Source: Bathymodiolus brooksi (lineage: Eukaryota > Mollusca > Bivalvia > Mytilida > Modiolidae). From it: a stretch of DNA of 64,000 nt. A model generated the notes under the pieces. The model was not told the origin of the DNA and did no database searches. It worked only from the letters and a program-made list of their open reading frames with translations. This document shows positions 11,897 to 25,336 of the stretch, in pieces. Both the position numbers and the translations under genes were made by a program. Within the stretch, counting starts at the first letter, position 1; each line of letters begins with the position of its first letter. The stretch spans positions 78,915,095-78,979,094 of the forward strand of contig OY804579.1 in assembly GCA_963680875.1 (NCBI GenBank), written 5' to 3'.

Positions 11897-13199
11897 TACA
11901 GAATTCCAAATAGCTACAATATCATATGTTTAATTTTTATTATTCTTTGTTTCTTTTAATCAGAACACTAGTAGTTTTAAACATATACAAGGGCAGCAAG
12001 GCTGGAATGGTAGAAGAAACTCAATTTATGTAGCCCATTTCAGAATCATAATCTCAAATATAATGCTACAAGTTTGAACTAGATTAAAGTATACAAATTA
12101 AGCTAAAAAAAATGCCATTTGATTTGGAAATTGATTTGGAAATAATTGATTAAGATATATAAATTATGGAGGAGCAAAGTTAATTGATCAACATAATAAA
12201 AAATACATTTAATAAATACAGAATGGATCCAATTTCTGTGTTGGGTCGAGAGTAGACACAGAGGTCTTGCTGCGAAAAACACTGTCGGGCATAATGTGAA
12301 ACACTGAATACTCCTTGCCCTTCAGTCACTGTGAAAGAAATAATGCTAAGATGGTCTTTCTTTGACTAGGTCAGGACAGAAAAAAAATGGGAATTACATA
12401 GCCATAGTAATATGCATTTTTTTTTTTTAAACTTATTTGTATTGAAATTTTGTCTGTCCATTTGATTGCTGTCGCTCAAGTCATGCCAGTACATTATACA
12501 CATTCTACAGCATAAATGTCCTATTACCTGTTGTGTGACAGATTTAACCTGTGTTGTGTAACAATGCCTAATTTTGTCCTGAAATGACAGGAAACCTGTT
12601 TGAAATTCTCTAGATTTTTCTTTGAATAATGTTGGGTAACATAAACTGATTTGTTCATTTTATGATGATTATAAAAAGAAGAAAGTAGTCTTTTTAAGTA
12701 CATGTATAATTATATAAGTACAAACTCGTGCTGAAAAGAGTTCTGTGACTGTAAAGTCTTGACTCCTCACTTGTGTTCGGGACTCACCATTATTTTCAAA
12801 CCGGCCCCACCCCACAAAAAAATGTACTAGTAGAACTCGTGACTTTTTTGTTGAGACTCATAAACAAATTATCCAACAAGGATCTCTCTTGTGAAGAGAA
12901 ATCATGTCATGTTTAAAATAATCTGATGATCAGAATGACATTTTACAAAATTGAAGTACAATGTAGATGACCAAAATAATCTGTCTGAAGTTGTTGGGTC
13001 TGCTAAATTTGATTACCACTTTTGTCTGTTCACTCTCAGAATGGGCAATTCACAATTGATATATAGAAGAGATAAGCTAGATTTCTTGTTGTACCTATAC
13101 TCCTACAACAAATGTTATATATACTTAGGGGTTGGTGCAAAAAAAAATACCAAACTTTCCTGGTATATAGTCATGATCATAACAATTATCCCCCTTATG

Positions 13200-13342
13200 C
13201 AGACCTCGAAATGAAAAATTGAATTTACTGGTCAGAATCAAATCTTTTAATTTATTTTTATGTAGTTCTTAAAAAAAATTACTGGTCTGAACAAAGTTTT
13301 ATTGGTCTTGGGCCGGAATATCAGTGCTCATCATGAGGACTG
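13200..13342 (+). mobile_element. CAGTCCTC-type MITE
   Basis: Starts CAGACCTCGAAATGAAAA, contains the family core (tttactggtcagaatcaaat, then ggtctgaacaaagtttta) and ends CATGAGGACTG, forming short terminal inverted repeats. It is one of seven copies in the window. Unlike others it is flanked by a 27/30-matching direct repeat (13170-13199 and 13344-13373) rather than a simple 6-bp duplication. Confidence 0.8.
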
Positions 13343-14059
13343 GGTCATGGTCATTGCAATTATCCCCCTTATGAATGAATTTCGTGCCACTTAAATAAAA
13401 AATACAGGAAATTATGGTCGCATGTACATGTATATTCAATGTTTTTTTATAGGAACATTTTTTTGTACATGTATGCTACAAATGTATATCTAAAAAAAAT
13501 TTTGATCTCTCTCTTTAAAAACATAAAATTACTGAAATATTTGATTTGTATGTAGTATATTATATTATAAAGAAAAATCATTGAAATTTGTACATCACAT
13601 GACATTTACCATAATTATAAAGGATTTGGTTAAATAATTTTTGGATATTTATAACTATTAGGCCATCAGTGTGTCAGAAAGTGTTTAGTATGTATTTATT
13701 TATAACATGATACTAATAAGAACTGACAGGACATTATTTTGACTATCACCAGCAGAGACATACTAATTTGACCATTTCAACTTTTCAACTTGTTAAACTA
13801 AATAATTTTGGCATGAAACATGGATGACATGCTGGTCTCTCTTTGTTTTGTGTGATCTGTGACCTAATTTTACAGTTTTTAGTCATTATAGAGGAAGTGA
13901 TGTTATTTCGAGGGGCTACACTACAGTTCGAAGGAGGAGCTAATTTTCATTTTTTTTTGTTTTCATTTCCTCCATGTTTGTGTTTAGGTCACATTCTCCA
14001 GGTCTAAGAAAATATTATTGTGAAATTTTATTAATGTGTACTGTAATGAGAATTATAAT

Positions 14060-14165
14060 TTATAATGGGAACAACAACACTATTAGTTACTTTATGTTTG
14101 GAACTAAAATATTGGGATGTACATATCTTCATGTTTGGAACTAAAATATTAGGATGTACATATCT
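14060..14165. repeat. Short tandem duplication, ~39 bp x 2
   Basis: ATGTTTGGAACTAAAATATT followed by (G/A)GGATGTACATATCTTC occurs twice in succession (starting near 14085 and 14130). Confidence 0.8.
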
Positions 14166-14416
14166 TCAACCGCATAATGTACATTTGATTTGTACAAAAA
14201 AATGTACATGTCTGTCTGCAGTCATAGAAATAGATAATAAGCCTCCATAGTCTATATTATGATTAATTAAGGCATCAATATACTACAGTAACCTGACCAT
14301 CATGACAAAACCACAATGTTTTACCTGCAATTTCAAAATTATTTTTTTTATGAGTTCCATGGAGTAATGAAGTTGCATTCAGTTTATTGTTTGGTGAATA
14401 AGGGTGGTTGAAGGGT

Positions 14417-14810
14417 GTATCAAAATCTTGTTCTCACTCAAGCCTATTTATTCCTTGACAGATTTAAACCCAATTTATACACAAGCTATATTCATCTGTA
14501 TGGAAAATATCTCGGTCCAGTTTGAAAACCACAATTTTTCAAGAATTATAAGAGGTACAATACAATATATGCCCATTGAAGATGAGAAAAAACAATTGTG
14601 AAAATGTCCTTATTAGCCACTAGCAAAATAGTTCCTAACCTATTTATACACAAGCTATATGGACAATATCTCAGACAAGTTTCCAAACCATAATTTTGCA
14701 TCTTGAATTTTGAGTTATGCCCCTTAAAGTTGTTATAAAGTGTGAAAATATCAATGTTCTTATCAGGCACTAGCAAAATAGTTCTTCAACAGATTCACAA
14801 TTTATACACA
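14417..14810. repeat. Decayed tandem core of an old mobile element
   Basis: Landmarks recur about every 170 bp: TTATACACAAGCTATAT, CAATATCTC(A/G)G, AAACCA(C/T)AATTTT and CACTAGCAAAATAGTTC. Together with 'gagttatgcccctt' this resembles the internal repeats of the Helentron-like elements found elsewhere here, but no termini are visible. Confidence 0.5.
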
Positions 14811-15011
14811 AAAATATGTCAATCAAGGTTGAAATTTTGAATTTTTTTGTAAAGAATTTTAATAATATATTTATACTGTTACAGCTTGGCTTGTTTATCA
14901 GATTGGTTTTATGATTTTTATATATATATATATATATTTTGTATTATTAATTAATGTAAGTTTCATTCAGATATTTGTTTGAAAAAAAAATGTCTATCTA
15001 CCTAGCCACTA

Positions 15012-15371
15012 AGGCCTAAAAAAAAAATGTGTGTTTACAGTCATCCGACCTACCCTAATTTTTGCTAGCGACCTTATGAATTTTTACACAGAATTCGGAT
15101 AACCATTTTTGTTGTTTAACCAGAAGCAATGTTTTATTTATTCAACTGCTAGTTTTTTGTCGAAATTAAGAGCAAAGAAGGTAGAAAAACTGCATAATTC
15201 CTCATTTTACTGGAAATTTCGAAAATGAGATACTGGAATCGGATTCTGGAACTGGGAACGACTATTTCCGATTTTGCCGATAATAAAAAAAAAAAAATTT
15301 AATCCCGACCGACCGACCCTAGATTTTTTTGACATGTGACAGTAAACACACATATATTTTTTTTTGGCCTA
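15012..15371. mobile_element. MITE with ~30-bp terminal inverted repeats
   Basis: The left end AGGCCTAAAAAAAAAATGTG then TGTTTACAGTCA is mirrored at the right end by TGACAGTAAACACACATATA then a T run and GGCCT. The subterminal sequence includes ccgaccgaccgaccc. The ~360-bp interior has no open frame of interest. Superfamily is unknown. Confidence 0.8.
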
Positions 15372-18300
15372 AGCTTAGAAATTGTACATGTTGTATAATC
15401 CGCCTAGTGGTCTGTGTTTTGACACTGACATGGTTTATAAGTTATATTTATTATTGAAAAAAAAAAGTTCTAGAATAAAGTAGTTATTATTTAAACTTCG
15501 ATTCATCTCCCTTAGGGATAGGTATTAACCATAGCTGATTTTGACTATCGTGTTTAAGTCCTTTGGTTTTCTTGCTCACACAAAGACTTAATTTTTAGCT
15601 TTCTAATCTGTTGACTTTGAACGTACCTGATGAAGGTCATTCCAGAACCAAACCACCGTTTACAGACTCGTGCACAATAAATTAAATATTAGTGTTTTTT
15701 TATTTAAAGTAGGTCTTTCAATAAGGAGCTGTACCAAGTAGTTTTACCCGCCTAAAATGGTCTTTGGTACCTCCTGATTTTAAACAGTATTGTATAAGAT
15801 ATTCATGACATTTGTTCAAATTTTAATAAAAAGTACCGCCTGTAAATAGTAAAGTACTGGTACATTTGAAAAATACATTGTGTATCGAAAGTCGTGTTAT
15901 AGTTGAATTAACTCGCAGCAAACCAATATTGCCTCACTTGACTTCTACAAACATTGTGCACTTTCACCAACGAAATAAAGTGAATACATTTGTACTTCTC
16001 TCAGGAAAAGGTGTGCTCAAATTGTACCTTACTCGTTAGACCACATCTTTTTGCACTTTTCATAGTGAGCAGGAAATGGACACACCCTCCAAGTTGTTCA
16101 ATAGTACTGTGATACTAGGTTTAACCCAACAAGCCATAATTGAGGAAACAATAAATTCTATTTAAAGACAAAATTTTATTTTTAAAGAAAGAATCTTTGT
16201 TATTCAGTTTGAACAATTCACTATGATTTTATCCAGTATAAGCCCTTTATTAAACATTAATATACCTCTCAGTTTATGTGTAGTCTCTGTAGGAAAAATA
16301 AGTGTTATCATTTACTTTTGACAGTTTTATCCATTCCAACCAAAAAGGAACTTTTTGTTAATTATTAGCTGTAATGATAATCCCTGAAAGATCGACCAAT
16401 CGGACAAAGTTCTGCACATGTGCTAGGTTTAACTATAAATGAAGCCACATCGGTAATTGAAACGAATTAAGACTGCTCTCTTAAAAACAATTGAGATTAC
16501 ATCATTCCAGTTTTGGGTAGATGAAACTCCACATGTACGTTCATAAACCTTGTATGAGGTGAACAACTTTTTAAAACAGCAAACAGATCTGTTCATAAGC
16601 TTTATCTGGAATGAAAATTCTTTAAAACAGACAAATCAACAAAAGTATAGAGACTACACGTATGTATTGTTCACGGATGCTGACATGTGGAATTTAATAC
16701 CTTAAGATTTGGAAGACTTGTTGCTGAATGCCAGTGAATGGTCAGTTGATAATATGACTCGCATGACATGACCCTGTATATACAATGTTGTTAGAAGTTA
16801 GTGTATTGCCAAAAAACCCAATTCAGTTGTAATTTATTTCATTGCATAGTCAAGATGGAAAACTATATAGAATAATGATGAAACTGTGTTTCTTAAATTT
16901 TGATATTTACCTGGTTTTTTTTTGTGGATTTTTCTTTAACTGTTCAGTTCTATTCAAATAATTTGTTTGTTTGTTAAATTTTGTTGAAGAGGCGAGTTAA
17001 TGTCTTAACTTTGTGACAGGGTATTGTACCCTTTTTTCGATGTCACTTATCTGAAAATAAACTTGTACTGAATGAAACATAATTTTAAGCAATTAATGAA
17101 TGGTAAAATCAGTCAGCAGAAAGATATTAGTATTATATACCGGTACTTGGACAATTGTGATTTATGTATTTCATCATGAAACAAAAATATTTATTAAGAA
17201 TAAAAACAACTTTGTGTGGTGAGCCATAAAACTGTTTGATGGGGATAGGATGGGGGAAAAATGAAATTAGATCAAAATAAATCTGTATCAGTGCTGTAAA
17301 AAAAATCAATTGATTGTAAAAAAAATATCAACAGTGAATCTGTACATATGTCTGTTTCATCTTTCGTTTAATATATAACATTTGTCATATTTGACCCCTT
17401 AAGGTTAAAGGTTATAACTTCATAGATCAAAGGTTATTAAGTAATAAAAGAAACTGCCCAGTGGTCATATATTGAGTTATTCAATAGGTGAAGGTGTTTT
17501 AAAAAAATCTTAATTTAGCCAATGTCTTTACACCCATATATAAGTAATAAGAAACTTGAATGACATACAGTACATGAATGGAGTGATTCATTCATATTTC
17601 TCTTTTTCTTCCTGATGTATTTGATATAATTTGTATATATATATATATTTTTATTATGTATTCACTCCAAACAACCTCCTTTTGGGCATTACTTGTGCAA
17701 CATTGTATTATTGATGATGATGTTAGTCGGAGACATGAAAGGGAAGCTCGTTATACATATAGTGAAATTTGTGAGAGATAAAATAGTTGTCCTGTTTGTT
17801 TCTAATGTCTCATTTCTGGTACATGATCGAATGTGAATGGATGTTTTTGAAGTCTCGTAAAAACTTTATATTTTGTTTTGTTGGTGAAATTTCGGTATGT
17901 AGATCTACACTGAAAATGAAAACTAAGAATTCCGAAGACCTTTGGAAGAACCTGTGAATTAAAATTCTTTATTCAGGAAAGAAATTTCAAGAACTTGTAC
18001 CGATCAGGTTTGCTCAATATTCCATTGGAATACAAAAACTATTTCCTGTATTAACAATAGGCCTGCAACAGTTCCAGAAGTTTTTGGTCTTCAGTTTGAT
18101 TTTTTACGATTCTGAGTATTAAAAACATTTTTTTTCTATTTAATATTTTAATCACTTAGTCAATTTGAACAACTGAGTATGACCTTGTGTCTTTGGAGAT
18201 GACAACATGAATTGTTCTAGTAGGTGTATTACACCATTGACAGTTTCATTGCAGGTTGTATGTAATGTACAGGAGCATTATTTTTGTTACTGCTTTCCAC

Positions 18301-19204
18301 TTTTATCATGGCATACCTGTTGAACTTGCAGATGAAACTTTGGCTGGGTCTTTCAGTGTTGGCCTGGTTACAGCTACATTATGTGCTCCCTTTTTGAGGT
18401 GTAATATCATGGAGGACATATTGCCATGTTTGTTAACTGGTTGTTGTCTAACCTTGTCGTCCACAGTCCACATTGACGAAATCAGAATATTACCATGCTA
18501 TCGATTTGACATGGTCACTCACCTTTTGCACTAATATTGTTAAAACTGAACTATGATTGGGTAACAGTGTCATATGGCTACCCAATTTCTCAATCGGATT
18601 TTGTTTTACAAATGTACATAGCGTTGACGTTGTCAACACAAAAACTTGAGAGAATAGAACATCAGAACCGAACCAAACCAATTTTTGGAAATATGATCCC
18701 ATATCTGAATCATGGAGGCCAAGCTACAGTTTTCTGTTATTTCTGTTAACCGTTGCACCGCTAATAGACAATAAATATCTTCTTGAAGTTTGAAAAACGA
18801 ATCGCAACAATGGATGGTAGTGTTGTGTTCCTTGAAATATATGTACCAAAAAAAGGGAAAAAAACTTCCATATTAGTGTGTATGACCATTTTCTGTAAAT
18901 TAATGGGAAAAGGGGTACATGTACTAATTTTGTTTATTAATCTGATACAGTTTTGAACCCAGATCCCTGAGAATATTTACATACACATGATAGTTGTGCA
19001 CCTCACATTATAGATATGTTGAAGACTTGTTTCAGAATTTAAACAAAATAAATAAAAAGATTATTTATTGGATGTTTTTTTCTGTTCTGTTGAAAAAAAA
19101 TAATCATATACCAGACAGCAATATTTGTGGTGAGTCAATAACAAGAATATTTACAACTTCTCAAAATTAATACTAGTTTATTAGATATGATGTATCAATC
19201 TCAC

Positions 19205-19250
19205 ATGGTAGTTGGATTTACAACTACCTATGCAATCAGTGCCCATTGTT
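19205..19250 (+). mobile_element. SINE head fragment
   Basis: ATGGTAGTTGGATTTACAAC then TACCTATGCAATCAGTGCCC matches the tRNA-like head of the SINE at 20524-20780. The body and tail are absent. Confidence 0.7.
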
Positions 19251-20523
19251 GTGTATTGACCTTAACTGAACATGGAAATATACTATATATATAACAGACT
19301 ATTAAATTGAATAACTTTACTAAGTAAATATAGCAATATCAATCCCCTGAAACAGAATTCACAAAATAAATGAACATGGTCATTCCATTTAAATATTTAC
19401 CTGGAGTGGACACATAATTTCAATAGATATTTGATTGAGATTTTAGAGAGAAAATGAAGTCTGTATCAATAAAAAGGTAATTGTCAGGTGATATAGGTGT
19501 TCAGGTAGATAGCACACCTTTTTCATTTGTTGACTCATAGTTTATTGTTCACCTTATGGTACAAGATGGTGGAATGGAATTTTTTAATTAATGAAATTGA
19601 AAAAAAAAAATTAATTATAGAAAATTTATCTCTTTGGTTGAAAAATTTCAAAATGTCACGAATATGAAAAAAAAATGAGTACAACATATATATTAATCAA
19701 TGCTTAAAGCGGCACTAGCTACGATTTTGACCAAAAAAATTATATGTTTTGGAAATTGGTAAGTAGCTTTAAAATATGATGAAATAAAGGTAAATATTTC
19801 ACATTAAACAGCTTATTGTACCACTTTTCGCCTTTTGAGAATGAAAATTACCATCGATTTATTATTTCCTTGTAAGCAAATAATTTGACCTTGCTTTCTC
19901 CGTATGCAACTGACTTTACTAGTGACAGGTAAAAACGAATAATTTGTATTTTGTCGCTTAATAACTGCAAACTTGCATGGTTCTTTGTCCGTAAGTAACG
20001 CTGACTAAAAGCAGATTCACAGAAAATAAGAAATTAGTGCATTGTTGTACTGATTTAATGACGATTCGTCAAACTCTGTAAACAATGCCGATAATTAATA
20101 AGATGGCTTGCATTTCTTGATCGATCTCAAAACCGAGCAGTTGCACCTTTTTTCCCCGATGCGCGTACATTTCATAACATTTATAAGTTACAGAAACACA
20201 TTTTATTAAGGCATCGATCATATCTGATAGTTTTTATGGGTAACAAAAATTTAAGATTTTGACAGATAATGCCACTTTAAATAGAGGTCATTTTAGGTGT
20301 GATGTAATTGACCTTTTAAACACAGGTGGCTTCTTAATACAGGTTGTATTGATTGAGTTATTGGTGTTTATCATCACTTTTAGCAATTTTTATACAGCCA
20401 TCTTAAAACAGAGGTGTTATGGTACATTGTTTACCTTGTCATCTGGCTCAAGTATCTTTTTTGCCGTTGACTGATTTTCTTCAAACTTTAGAAGATTAAT
20501 GAAAATGGTGGTCTTGAGGGTCT

Positions 20524-20780
20524 ATAATGGCCGTGATCGTATGGTAGTTGGATTTACAACTAACAACTACCTATGCAATCAGTGCCCATCACCACTGATG
20601 TTGTGAGTTCGAATCTTGATCAGGGCGAGGTGCACAATATTATGGGATAAAGTTTGTGAGTGACTTGCGACAGATCAGTGGTTTTCTCTGGGTCCTCCAC
20701 CAATAAAACTAACCGCCACGATATAACTGAAATATTGTTGAAAGTGGTGTTAAACACCATCAAACAAACAAACAACAAAC
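20524..20780 (+). mobile_element. tRNA-derived SINE, full length
   Basis: The head contains GGCCGTGATCGTATGGTAGT (A-box region) and GTGAGTTCGAATCTTG (B-box). The body has GTGACTTGCGACAGATCAGT and GGTTTTCTCTGGGTCCTCC. The tail has ATAACTGAAATATTGTTGAA and a terminal CAAACAAACAAACAA-type microsatellite. Such tails are usually taken from a partner LINE. Related copies lie at 38262, 55210 and 56130 (tail). Confidence 0.85.
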
Positions 20781-23340
20781 ATATTTATTTGAGGTTTATT
20801 GTTGTAGTATTAAATTCCAGCTATTGTTATACATTTTATTGACTCACTCAGATATGAACATTGCTTTTAAGAAATATGGTTTGTTATTGGGGACGAAACA
20901 TGTTAATTTGAATGATAATGTGTATCAACATAACATTGTTAAGTATCCATTAATTAAAAAAAATGTTTCTTGTGTGGCAGTTTTGGGTCCTGGTGGTGAT
21001 ATGCACATGAAAAAAACCGTTTGTATCGACAAGGTTTACCGTAAATTATTTCTAAAGATTTCATTTGATCCAGATAAAGTAATGAGAAGACCTTTTTCTA
21101 TCTGCCTTTATCTAGCGATGATATTGTTTACTTTACATGGTCGGTAAAGAACAATATCTCAGGTTATGTTGGTATATTCGATCTCCTTGGTCTTGTTCAT
21201 CGGGTGAGTGGTCAAAGTAAAAAACGTCACATTATTGTAACCTTAAACCCTATCTTTCAAATGGAAGTTTAAAGATGATCATAATATGCCTTCTACTGTT
21301 TATTTTGTTAATAGTTTTCTCTCAGTTATTGACTTAAATTCAATATTTCTTTGGCTAAAATGTCTTGTCTTTGGACTTTAAAAAGTCCCTTGGATACAAT
21401 AGCTTAAACTGTCATTTTCATCTTTGTTTCTGCATTAAGCTGAGCTGTTTTCCCACCAGTTTATACCTGTACACTTGTTTATGTTGTTCATATACAAATG
21501 TATAATTTCGGGAGCAAGTTTTGAGCCAGTTGATTTACACTACAATATCTTCTTATTCCAAAATTATCAGTGTTTTTTGACATTCAATATATTCAATTTC
21601 AAGTTGTAGCTTACACTGGGTTGAAGATAACTTACTGAGCATATTCCATTTTGAGTTGTAACATTAAACTTGCCCCGGATTGAAGATAACTTGTGGGTAA
21701 GCATTGAAATACATGTATCTTAATAATATAAAAAGCAGAGCAAATGAAGCCAAACTAGTGCAGTGAAAGTTTATTAGAACCTACAGTAAATGTACATGTT
21801 TTTTTTTGTACATGTAATCGTTGATTAGTAAACTTAATGTGAGTAAGATTCTACAATGTATTTTGTACATTTTTATTTCCGTCTCAATTGAAAATAAAAT
21901 AAATAGGAATGCTTTCATTTATAATTTGTTATTCAAACGTTTATAATTTGGTATTCAAACAATCAAACGATGATCGTGGTAGACATGAAATAAATCATAA
22001 TTTTATGGTCGACCTTATATGATATTTTTTTGAAAAGGGAAGTCAGCCCATCATGACTGTAAGCGTGAAGTAAGTGAAGTGAGGTCTATGTTTAGCAAGT
22101 GTACTAGTTGACGTGTACATTGATTAAGTATTGTTAACTTATAATTAAGGTGGAGATGCACGAAGCTTATTGTTTATTTCCTCTCTAAACAATCGGCAAC
22201 ACCTAAGATCAATACAGAAATAACTAACACGTTATGGTACAAATATATAAATCTACGAGAGGTCTTCTTCAGCATCTTAAACTCCAACGACAACCTCTTG
22301 ACATCGAGTCTGATGATCTGATTTTTTTTCTTGTTTTGTTCCGGGTTAATATCTAGTTGGCTATAAATGCTAAAAAAGTTATTTTTTGCAAATATTATTT
22401 GATGCTGACAAAATGAAAGAGGAGACCATTTGTTTTTTGGTTTACCGAAATTCTTTCATTTCAATTATGGACATGTCTTTAAAGGGTAAGAATTTGGCAT
22501 GACATCTAAACCTGTTACTTGCATAGTAATTTACTGTACATAGATTCATGCATTTGAAACATGAAATGTTTTAATAGAATTTTATTTTCAAAAATAATAT
22601 TTTTTTATTCTTGACATCTGGTATATAAAGAAATGAGGTTTTAATTTTCATATATATGGAGGGTTACAAAAATAAAGCAAAAACTATTTTTAGTTTCAAG
22701 TAGATTTGCTATAAATGGGAATTGATCTTTACAAAGCTAAGTTCAAAAAGAATTGTACAATTGTTGTTATTTCTTGGGAGAAAAAAAATGAATAATGATC
22801 TAAATAATATAAAAAGAAAATGAATCAGACTGATACAAAACAAATGTGGTGAATAAAATTCATCATACCATCCACAGAAAACGGTTCTTTAAATATTTTA
22901 CTAATACAAAATACATATTGTTAATTGTCTTGTTGAAGTCTTTAATCTTCTTTCGGGATACTGACCAAACAATTTAATGCATGCTTGTACATGAAATTCA
23001 AGCACTGGGCTATTGTCATTAAATTAAGATTTTCTTCATCAACAGAGCAAAAATGCCAGGAAATCAATACACAGGTACTAATTAAAGAGACCAAATGATC
23101 AATATTACCTGGTAATGTCACATCAAAAGAAATTTTATCACCTGTCAGTTTCACTCTGAGTACCTGTGTCATACCTAAAGAAATGTAGGGGTTATGCAAA
23201 TTGTCAACATTTCATTGAAATCAGATTAATTCTGCACTATCAAAAGAATATTTCTGTGGTTTTATTTGATTATCATAATCTATTTGTTTTTTCTTTGTTA
23301 TAAGAATGTTTTTTGTTTGTGATCTACTCTGTTTAAGAAG

Positions 23341-23850
23341 GATGTCACAGCTGTGAATGTAGACATTTCTCTCTCAGTTTTACATCTCAACTATTTAGCA
23401 AACTTCTCAAAATTCTGGTCAGTTTGGGAAATCGTTAAAACAGGGTAGGATGTCACAGCTGTGAATGTAGACATTTCTCTCTCAGTTTTACATCTCAACT
23501 ATTTAGCAAACTTCTCAAAATTCTGGTCAGTTTGGGAAATCGTTAAAACAGGGTAGGATGTCACAGCTGTGAATGTAGACATTTCTCTCTCAGTTTTACA
23601 TCTCAACTATTTAGCAAACTTCTCAAAATTCTGGTCAGTTTGGGAAATCGTTAAAACAGGGTAGGATGTCACAGCTGTGAATGTAGACATTTCTCTCTCA
23701 GTTTTACATCTCAACTATTTAGCAAACTTCTCAAAATTCTGGTCAGTTTGGGAAATCGTTAAAACAGGGTAGGATGTCACAGCTGTGAATGTAGACATTT
23801 CTCTCTGAGTTTTACATCTCAACTATTTAGCAAACTTCTCAAAATTCTGG
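23341..23850. repeat. Tandem satellite, exact 108-bp unit, ~4.7 copies
   Basis: GATGTCACAGCTGTGAATGT starts at 23341, 23449, 23557, 23665 and 23773, a constant 108-bp period. Units are essentially identical (one C/G change in the last), implying very recent amplification. The second half of each unit (aaattctggtcagtttggga then aatcgttaaaacaggg) is homologous to the 51-bp unit of the adjacent array. Confidence 0.95.
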
Positions 23851-23852
23851 AC

Positions 23853-24527
23853 TTTAGGGTATACAACGTACATGTAGCCATAAATTCTGGTCAGTTTGGG
23901 AAACAATTAAAACAGGGCATACATGTAGCCATAAATTCTGGTCAGTTTGGGAAACAATTAAAACGGGGCATACATGTAGCCATAAATTCTGGTCAGTTTG
24001 GGAAACAATTAAAATGGGGCATACATGTAGCCATAAATTCTGATCAGTTTGGGAAACAATTAAAACGGGGCATACATGTAGCCATAAATTCTGGTCCGTT
24101 TGGGAAATAATTAAAACAGGGCATACATGAAGCCATAAATTCTGGTCCGTTTGGGAAACAATTAAAACGGGGCATACATGTAGCCATAAATTCTGGTCAG
24201 TTTGGGAAATAATTAAAACGGCATACATGAAGCCATAAATTCTGGTCCGTTTGGGAAACAATTAAAACGGGGCATACATATAGCCATACATTCTGGTCAG
24301 TTTGGGAAACAATTAAAACAGGGCATACATGTAACCATAAATCTGGTTAGTTTGGGAAACAATTAAAACGGCATACATGTAGCCATAAGTTCTGGTCAGT
24401 TTGGGAAATCGTTAAAGCAGGGCATACATGTAGCATAAGTTCTGGTCAGTTTGGGAAACAATTAAAATGGGGCATATACACATGTATGTAGCCATAAATT
24501 CTGGTCAGTTTGGGAAATCGTTAAAAC
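23853..24527. repeat. Tandem satellite, 51-bp unit, ~13 copies
   Basis: The unit is TAAATTCTGGTCAGTTTGGG, AAACAATTAAAACGGGGCAT, ACATGTAGCCA. Because 51 is divisible by three, the minus strand shows a 17-residue periodic open frame (QTDQNLWLHVCPVLIVS), which breaks where units lose bases. It is a by-product of the repeat, not a gene. Confidence 0.93.
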
Positions 24528-24908
24528 TATTGGTTTCCTGTTTTAGCGAAACTACTTTTTTTTTTACATTGTAGGTAGTGGTAGGGTAGGCAGTTTTATT
24601 TCTTTTCCTTTCAAATAATATTGTAAGGATGCCTTAATGGTATATTGTATTGTTTAAAAAATTGCTGAAAATAGAAAAAAAAAATCCCCCAGTCAATGAT
24701 GGTTTAATTTTACTGCTTGCCCAGGCTAATGCTGAAAATGAAAAGTGATCTAATTTGAGAAATATCGATTGCTCAGCTCGAAACAAGATTTTTTATATAT
24801 TATTTAATATTTAAATATTTTCAAATTTTTATGAAAGTAATTAAGACATGTACCAGAAATAAATTTGGCCAATTGCGAATTTTTCTATTGATTATCAGTT
24901 ATGTTGAC

Positions 24909-24979
24909 GACTTCAACATGTTCAAAAAATGCAAGTATACAACTGTTGTATACTTCCATTTTTTGAACATGTTGAAGTC
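24909..24979. repeat. Near-perfect 71-bp palindrome (35-bp hairpin)
   Basis: GACTTCAACATGTTCAAAAA with ATGCAAGTATACAAC forms the left arm. It is complemented by GTTGTATACTTCCATTTTTT with GAACATGTTGAAGTC, around a single central T. Only one stem position is mismatched. It lies in sense orientation inside intron 2. Confidence 0.93.
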
Positions 24980-24989
24980 CATAAATTGT

Positions 24990-25021
<32 letters not shown>

Positions 25022-25336
25022 TATACAATAACAGCAAAGAGATTTTTAGTGTTTAAAAAAAAAATCACTAAAAAAAAATGGACATACTTTCAAAAATATG
25101 TATACTTGGGAAAATATAGCTGTACAGATGCCTTGTACATGTATATGCAATATTTCCTTGCCAGAATAATAAAAAATAATAATAAGATTTTATTATGAAA
25201 TTCTCCTCTTGAACATCTAATAAATACTTTTTAAGTGTATAAAACACATTTCAAACAAATTCTTTGCTCTTTGAACAGAAAAAGGTGATTACAACAACAC
25301 CAGTTGCCAAAATACGTTAAGTAGAATTTAATATTC

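Noticed and set aside
20824..21147. 107-codon plus-strand frame
   Set aside because: No recognisable domain, no splice context and ordinary AT-rich intronic composition. A frame of this length is plausible by chance, though it is not excluded.
22942..23199. Possible minus-strand exon (RVKLTGDKISFDVTLPGNID)
   Set aside because: No flanking splice sites in a consistent phase and no family recognised; treated as chance.
23854..24261. 135-codon minus-strand frame of 17-residue repeats
   Set aside because: By-product of a 51-bp tandem unit divisible by three; interrupted by unit-length changes.
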